Assembly (NCBI GenBank): GCA_022457065.1
Contig: JAJGBQ010000002.1
Span: 5,313,510 to 5,377,509, forward strand
Direction of reading: 5' to 3'
Origin: Curvularia sp. ZM96
Lineage: Eukaryota; Ascomycota; Dothideomycetes; Pleosporales; Pleosporaceae
DNA length: 64,000 bases
This document shows positions 58,201 through 64,000 of the stretch, one piece after another. Made by a program: the position numbers and the translations under genes. Within the stretch, counting starts at the first letter, position 1; each line of letters starts with the position of its first letter. The notes beneath the pieces were generated by a model. It saw only the letters and a program-made list of their open reading frames with translations. It did not search any database and was not told the DNA's origin.

Positions 58201-59730
58201 ATGCATTGAGGAGAACGGGGTGACAGTCGTGGTGGTGCCGTACCGGGCATTGATCGAGGACTTGGTTAGCCGAATTGGTAGGTGTGGGGTTGACTGTATG
58301 GAGTGGAAGCATGGCGAGAACAACCCGGCGTCTGTGGTTGTGGTCAGCGCAGACGTAGCAGGCGACACGACTAGCAACGGCAACTTTTTAGGGTATGCTC
58401 GGCTGATGAAGGACAAGGGACTGCTGCAGCGGGTAGTAGTGGACGAGTGTCATTTGGTGTTTACCGCACGGCACTGGCGGGACAATCTGCTCAAGGTGAA
58501 GAACTTGCGGCTGCTTGGGTGCCCGATGGTATTGCTGACAGCAACGCTGCCGCCGGTGCAGGAGGGGGAGCTAGAGGCAAGTATGCTGGTGCGTAACGCG
58601 ACGTATATCCGGGCAAGCACAACGCGGCCGAACGCTCGATACTTTGTGTCGTGGTGTCAACGCAAGGCACTAGAAGACACAGCGTTGGTGGTGTGCAAGC
58701 GGTGGGCGGAGAAGCTGCGGCAGTCTAGGCAGAAAGGGGTAGTGTACTGTCTCAGCAAGGGGCAGTGTGAGCGAATGGCTGAGGAGATTGGCTGTGGGTA
58801 CTATCACGCTGATGTGGAGGAGCGAGGGGAGCGGCTAGAGGAGTGGGTAGAGCAAGGAGGGCTAATTGTGGCTACGTCGGCACTAGGGACGGGAGTGGAC
58901 TACGCGGGGATTGTGTACATCTTGCATGTGGGGATGCCGTGGAGCATGACGGACTTTGCGCAGGCGAGCGGGCGTGGCGGGCGCGGTGGAGAGGCGTTTG
59001 AGGTGGTAGTGGTGGTGGAACATGGAGAGGTGGAGAAGCGAATGGAGCAGGAGAGCGGTGATATTGACGTGCAGGCAATGGGGACGTTTTTAATTGGGAG
59101 TGGGTGCCGTCGGGAGCTAATGAGCTCGTACTTAGACGGGCAAGGGGTAGGGTGTAGGGATATCGATGCGGTGCGGTGTGACCGGTGTGGGGAGGAGAAG
59201 ACGTGTGGCTTGGGGAGCACGAGCGTTGGGCACAAGAGTGGGCGGTAGTAGAGGAAATGTTTACGGAGCTGCGGGGTGGGTGTGCGATCTGCTGGGTAGT
59301 AGGGCAGCAGTTTGTGACAAAGGAGGAAGAGCAGTGGAAGAAGCACTGGGTGCTGGGGTGCTCGGCGTGGGAGAGGGCGTCCGGGGCGGATGCTGACAAG
59401 TTCCGGAAGAAGATTTTAGATCGGACCGTTAAAAATAACTGTCGGCGGTGCTGGGTAAGTCAGAAGTACTGCGCAACAGGGGAGGGGATGGAGAATCGGT
59501 GTCAGTGGCCGAACGTAGTGATACCGCTAGCATATGCAGCGCGGTTGACACGGGTTGGGATTCAGACGATTCGAGAGGCAGGATTTGGAGAGATGGGAGA
59601 CGATGCATATGCAGCATGGCTTGGTAGGAGGAGTAGAGAAGAGGTGTGGGGGCAGGTGTTTACGAACGCAATGGTGGTAGGGATCCGACTAGTGCTGAAG
59701 CTTGTAGAGGGTGATGGCGCTGTAGAGTAA
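55282..59730 (+). CDS. Telomere-linked RecQ-type helicase with recombinase-like core, outer copy
   Basis: About 1480 codons in three overlapping frames (55282-55728, about 55690-59248, 59185-59730), linked by one-base shifts near 55687 (after a run of A) and 59200. In order: two C2H2-like zinc motifs of the OrsD/DUF3505 kind (VCKQHCSGVVNLDRHLLEQH; FSCKSCEFL); a recombinase-like core (ARGSEIVTM, Arg at 57299; KVVPRFLPPRLG; LDYRHTAVGIGR, Arg at 57656; Tyr at 57818); a superfamily 2 helicase with LLTGGGKSLLF (Lys at 58175), VVDECHLV at 58439, LTATLPP, ATSALGTGVDY and QASGRGGRGG; and a tail with CDRCG, CAICW and CRRCW. RecQ-like proteins of this kind lie beside telomeres in many fungi. GC-rich and free of stop-type decay. 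It is transcribed toward the telomere. Confidence 0.85.
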
Positions 59731-61304
59731 TAGTAAGTAGACTTAGGTAGCATAGAAAGAAAGAAAGAAACATATACCCGTTAACAGCTAAGAGAGAGGC
59801 GTTGATAGAAGGTAGAGGGTAAAAGAGGCGACAAGATAAGTAATCTGACATGGTGGGGCGCGGGACTTGAAGTCAGAAGTAGACTACGTACTTAAGGGGA
59901 AGAGAGTAAGAGCAGGAAAGGGAAGAGAGTAAGAGCAGGAAAAGCAAGATAGAGAGAATGGAGACTAGGTTAGGGAGGTGGTATTTAGAGAGAGATTTAG
60001 TAAGACTAGGGGAACCCGTTACCCGTAAGAATAGAGCGGTCGCTAGAACGAGTACAAGAAGATAGATAAGATAGCAAAACGCGGGCCCGAACCGCTTTGT
60101 GTTTAGTTTGTGGGTTGACGGAGTCAAGACATGGTTAGGGAGCTAGGTTTAAGTAAGGGTTAGGGTTATAGTATTTAGAGAGAAGAGGGAGTAGATAAGT
60201 AGAGAGGGGGAGGGAGAGAAGTAGTAGAAGAGAAATATAATAATAAAACCCGGGCCCGAACCGCTTTGTGTTTAGTTTGTGGGTTGACGAAGTCAAGATA
60301 GAGTTGGCGTTGCTAGATTTAGTAGGAGAGGAGAGAGGTTAGATAGGTAGTTGGGGGGAAGGGGAAGGGGCGGGCGGAATGAGTTCAAGAAGAGAAATAA
60401 GATAGCAAAACCCGGGCCCGAACCGCTTTGTGTTTAGTTTGTGGCTAGACGGGAGTTCAGATAGAGCTAGATAGATGGTATTCAGGGAGAGAGAGAGTGG
60501 AGAGAAGAAGAGCAAATAAAAGAAAGGTGTAACCGCTAACCGCTAACCGCTTAGGTGTTATAGAGTAGGAGAGGAAGAGAAGAAAGAGAGAGAGATATGG
60601 GCTAAAGGCTAAGGGGTTAGGTAAGGCGGATAAGGAGAGGACTTATACAGAACGCGGAGCGTAACAGAAGATAAGATGGCTTATCTAAGTAAGAAGAGAG
60701 ATAGAGGCAGGGATAGGAGAGAAAGTAGAAGAAGGTAAGAAAAGAAAAGAAGATGGCGAAACCCGGGCGCGAACGGCTTTGTGTTTACTTTGTCGATAGA
60801 TTAAGTAAGGATAGGGTTAGGGAGCTAGATTTATAGAAGGGTTAGGGTTACCGTGTTTAAGGAATAGGGGGGATGATGTAAGTAGAGGGTAAGTAAGAAG
60901 AGAGATACAGGTAGTAGAAGAAGAGAAGAGAAGAAAAGAAGATAGCGAAACGCAGGCCCAAAGCGCTTTGTGTTTACTTTGTCAATGGACTAAGCAAGGA
61001 CAGGGTTAGGGTTACCGTGTTAGAGGAGTAGGGAGACTTGGGTAGAAGATAGAGAGAGAAGGCGACTACTAAGGCGTACAAGAGAGGCCCCATTCAAGCT
61101 CAAGCATAGAGCCGCCGTCGGAACGAGTAAAAGAAGCGAGGTGATTACGTAAGCTAGGGAGTGAAAGAGGAGATGAAAAGAAGAGAGAGAAAACCCCGGC
61201 CCGAACCCGTCAGGTGTCACAAGATAGAATGTAAGCGCGAAGCTAGGGTCAGTAGTAGCAACAGTAAGTACAGTACAAACAAGGTAGAAAAACGGCATAG
61301 ATGT

Positions 61305-61379
61305 GAGGTATGGGGGCAGGTGTTGACGAATGCAATGGTAGTAGGGATTCAACTAATACTTAAGATTTAGGGTAGATAA
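61305..61379 (+). pseudogene. Fragment of a helicase 3' end
   Basis: Nearly repeats 59644-59700, the last codons of the outer helicase gene. Both encode VWGQV, T or FTNAMVVGI, then a Leu-rich end. It shows that the array contains pieces of other helicase copies. Confidence 0.75.
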
Positions 61380-61406
61380 GCTATAGAGAGTGGAAGAAGA
61401 GAGATA

Positions 61407-61527
61407 GAGAGATATATGCGGAGCTAAGCCGTCGGTGTCACAGAAGTAGAGAGATATGCGGAGCTAAGCCGTCGGTGTCACAGAAGTAGAGAGATATGCG
61501 GAGCTAAGCCGTCGGTGTCACAAGAGT
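61407..61527. repeat. Three tandem copies of a 40-base unit
   Basis: Units 61407-61447, 61448-61487 and 61488-61527 share GCGGAGCTAAGCCGTCGGTG. The first has two extra bases and the third ends CAAGAGT instead of CAGAAGT. Confidence 0.9.
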
Positions 61528-62334
61528 AGAGAGATATAGAGAGATTAGAGAGAGAAGAGGTTTTGAGTATAGACTTGGGCAGAACGCGGAGCGTAATAGA
61601 AGCGTATATAGAGAAAGACTTGGGCAAAATGCAGAGCGTAATAGAAGAAGGTAGATAGAGAGTTAGGGGGCTAATATTTAGAGATAGTGAGGGAGCTGAC
61701 TTGGAGGGGCTCGGACTGTCAAGTCAGAAGGTAGAGAGTACGTAGAAGAAAGAACTAGTTGCCCGTTCAAGCAAAACTGCAGAAAGAAGAAGCAATTGAT
61801 AGAAAAGAAGATAGTAACACCCGGACCCGAACCGCTTTGTGTTTAGTTTATAGCTTAATAGATTGAGATAGAATAAGAATGCTAGTATTTGGAGCGAGAG
61901 TAGGTTACGTAAGCGGGGGGGAATAGATTAAGAGAAGAGAAGAAAAGAAAGGTAAAAAGAGTAAAAAGAGAGGTTACGTGGTATAGAAAAGATGGGAAAG
62001 AGAAAATAGAAGATAGTAGATGGGAATATAATTTTGAGCTGAGTTGTGGTTATAGATAGAAAGTAGTAAGGGAATAGAAAGATAAATTGTAGATATTAAC
62101 AGAATAGAAGGGTAAATAGCCGATATTCACAGACTGGAAGAGCAAGTAGCAGGGTTAGGGTTCTGGTATTTGGGGGAGAATCGTGAGTTTTTGGGACGGT
62201 AGAAGCGAAAGTGAGGATATTTAAGTATAGAAAGAAAAAGGCTTTTATTATTATTATGATTTAAGGAATATAGAGTTACAATTCCGGTTTTTAAGAAGAG
62301 AAGAGGGTAGCTATCAGGGGAGGGCGAAAGATAG

Positions 62335-62530
62335 AATAGGTTAAGCTATGTAATTTGGCGGGTAGACGAGTGTATTTGGATAGAAAGATTATTATTTTAC
62401 AAAAGAAAGAAAAGACTTGGAAGCTACAAAAAGTAGTTTAAAAGTACTATTTTGCAGATTTTGTAGACGATTTGGATAAAATCGTAGCAAATTTGCAAAA
62501 ATTGATGTAATTGAGTGTGATTTGTGGATA
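62335..62530 (+). pseudogene. Second helicase 3'-end fragment, inner-copy type
   Basis: Matches 44110-44290, the end of the inner helicase frame and its downstream flank (shared GGCGGGTAGACGAGT.TATTTG.ATAGA, then AAGAAAGAAAAGACT). It is less mutated than the inner copy, so it preserves the unmutated state of this sequence. Confidence 0.7.
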
Positions 62531-63820
62531 GATTATAAACAGAGAGTAATATGGAAAGGGTAGAGGGAAAACGCGTTACCCGTTAGGGCAGAACCGCCGG
62601 CGGAACGAGTGAAAGAAGATAGATAAGATAGCAAAACGCGGGCGGGAACGGCTTTGTGTTTAGTTTGCGGGTTGACGAAGTCAAGATAGGGTTAGGGTTA
62701 TCGTATTTAGAGAGAGATGGTAGAGTCAAGAGAGAAAAGAGAAGAAAGAAGAAAAAGAAGAAGATAGAGACCCGGGCCGAGCGCGTTGATGAGACAAGAT
62801 AGAAGAGAAGATTTAGGAAAGATATATAGAGCTAAGGTAGTAGAGTAGATATAAAGAGTAGCAAAAGGATATCAATTATTGCAAGTAGATAGAAATCATA
62901 GTAAATAGATGTAAAGAATTAAGATTTGCTAAGAAGAGAGAGGTAAAAGAGAATAAGGAGAGGGGCATATGTAGAGCTTAGCAGTTTGTAGTATAGAATT
63001 AGAAAGTTGAGCAGATTTACTAGAATTAAGAGTAAGGGAAAGAGGGGGAAGGTAGGAGAAAAGAGATTAGAGAAGCAAAAGGAAAAGGCGTTGCCCGTTA
63101 GGGTAGGAGTGCAGTTAGAACGAGTAAAAGAAGATAGATACGATAGCAAAACGCGGGCGGGAATGGCTTTGTGTTTAGTTTGTAGGTTGACGGAGTTAAG
63201 ATATAATTAGAGAGGTAGGTTTGAGCAAGGGTTAGGGTTATGGTGTTTGAGAAGAGGAGAGAGAGAAGTGGTTAGGGGTAAGGGCAAGGGGCGGCTAGAG
63301 TTAGTTAAAGAAGCGAAATAAGATAGCAAAACGCGGGCGGGAATAGCTTTATGTTTAGTTTGTGGGTTGACGAAGTGAAGAGAGGGTTAGGGAGCTGGAT
63401 TTGAGCGAGGGTTAGGGAGCTAGTATTTAAAGAGAGGGTGAGAGAGAAGAGGTAGTTAGGTAAGCTAGAAGAAGAGGAAGAGTGAAGAAGAGATAGTAGC
63501 AAGAATATAAGGAGTAGAAGAAAGAAAATAAGAAAGGGTAAGGCGGGTAGGACGGCGTTGTGTTTTGTTTATAGGTAAATAGAGTTAAGGCAGGGTTAGG
63601 GAGGTATATTTACGCGAGGGTTAGGGTTACCGTATTTAGGGAGAGATTACGTAAACAGGGAGGGGTGAAGGAGAAGAAAGAGAAAAGGGTAGGGCAAGGC
63701 GTTACGGGCAAGGATAGAACGGGGAGTAGAACGCGTGCAAGAAGGAAAGGGAGGGAGAGAAGAAAGAAAGCAAGCAAGAAAGAAAAGAGATGAACATCAA
63801 CCCGGCCCGAACCGCTGTGT

Positions 63821-63938
63821 GGTTAGGGTTAGGTTAGGTTAGGGTTAGGGTTAGGGTTAGGTTAGGGTTAGGGTTAGGGTTAGGGTTAGGGTTAGGGTTA
63901 GGGTTAGGGTTAGGGTTAGGGTTAGGGTTAGGGTTAGG
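63821..63938 (+). repeat. Telomere, TTAGGG repeats
   Basis: About 20 units of TTAGGG reading toward the right end, which is the correct direction for a 3' G-rich chromosome end. Four units near the proximal side are TTAGG, one base short, the usual degenerate inner edge. Confidence 0.97.
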
Positions 63939-64000
63939 AGGTGCTGATGAGTTCTCGTAACAGGACGCAATTAACCTTAGCAATACGTAACTGAACGAAG
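63939..64000. other. Untrimmed Oxford Nanopore native barcode and adapter
   Basis: 63939-63946 is AGGTGCTG and 63971-63978 is TTAACCTT, the two flanks of nanopore native barcodes in reverse complement. The 24 bases between them (63947-63970) match, from memory, native barcode 20. 63979-64000 is the reverse complement of the ligation adapter sequence that ends ACGTATTGCT. This is synthetic DNA left on the contig end. Confidence 0.95.

Larger units (their letters stand above)
59751..63820. repeat. Purine-rich subtelomeric repeat array, outer copy
   Basis: Dispersed units repeat between the helicase and the telomere. The clearest contains GCTTTGTGTTTAGTTTGTGG plus a TTGACG..GT.AAGA segment and GGGTTAGGG; ten copies can be seen (about 60088, 60257, 60425, 60775, 60965, 61830, 62648, 63165, 63345 and 63552), each usually preceded by CGGGCCCGAACC or CGGGCGGGAA. 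Another ends AACGAGT..AAGAAGATAGATA. The plus strand is strongly purine-rich. Fragments of helicase 3' ends occur at 61305-61379 and 62335-62530. No gene is supported. Confidence 0.85.

Noticed and set aside
58872..59399. Minus-strand frames of 175 and 148 codons within the helicase gene
   Set aside because: They are antisense to conserved helicase motifs and are a by-product of high GC and biased codon use.
61407..61527. CRISPR-like array (three 40-base repeats)
   Set aside because: The repeats are directly adjacent without spacers, and the DNA is fungal nuclear. It is an ordinary tandem repeat.

Overview
This is the right end of a chromosome from a filamentous ascomycete (Pezizomycotina; a Dothideomycete such as a member of the Pleosporales would fit, but I cannot prove it). 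The evidence is: introns of about 45-70 bases with GT..AG ends and CTAAC/CTAAT-like branch sites; fungus-specific families (HET domain, Zn2Cys6 factor, CYP55 P450, clock-controlled trehalose phosphorylase); transposons decayed by C-to-T changes of the RIP type; and a TTAGGG array at 63821-63938. The last 62 bases are not fungal DNA. They match an Oxford Nanopore native barcode plus ligation adapter that was not trimmed.

Layout from the chromosome-internal side. 1-19.8 kb: moderate GC, sparse genes. These are a transposase relic, two bHLH transcription-factor paralogs plus a relic of a third, a small heat shock protein, a phosphoketolase on the minus strand, and a CYP55 (nitric-oxide-reductase-type P450) gene broken by a C-to-T nonsense change. 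19.8-23.7 kb: two pogo-like DNA transposons lying end to end, both riddled with stops. 23.8-26.2 kb: a decayed transaldolase and a small RING-H2 gene that shows only after its introns are removed. 26.8-28.7 kb: a third pogo-like element, inserted about 330 bases upstream of a complete four-exon trehalose phosphorylase gene (29.07-31.43 kb). 31.7-38.8 kb: two decayed genes of unknown function, an elaborate palindrome, and a complete four-exon Zn2Cys6 factor whose last codons come from a subtelomeric repeat.

38.8 kb to the end is the subtelomere proper. It holds two copies of one kind of block: a 29-base identical leader (38782 and 52156), inverted telomere-like motifs, a telomere-linked RecQ-type helicase gene, then purine-rich repeat arrays. 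The inner helicase (39.25-44.2 kb) keeps one reading frame for almost 5 kb and is broken only by stop codons. The outer one (55.28-59.73 kb) is GC-rich, nearly open, and followed by arrays running into the telomere. Between the blocks sit a HET-domain gene, a multi-pass membrane protein and a gene with an Arg/Glu repeat.

The most interesting object is the helicase. Both copies read as C2H2-type zinc region, then a region resembling a tyrosine recombinase core, then RecQ helicase, then a Cys-rich tail. Such a protein could act in moving or maintaining chromosome ends. The carbohydrate genes (phosphoketolase, transaldolase relic, trehalose phosphorylase) touch the same pentose phosphate and trehalose pathways, but they are spread out and partly dead, so I do not call them a cluster. 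Single-base frameshifts recur in otherwise good genes (bHLH at 7.9 kb, RING at 25.9 kb, helicase at 55.7 and 59.2 kb). Given the nanopore adapter, some of these may be sequencing errors.
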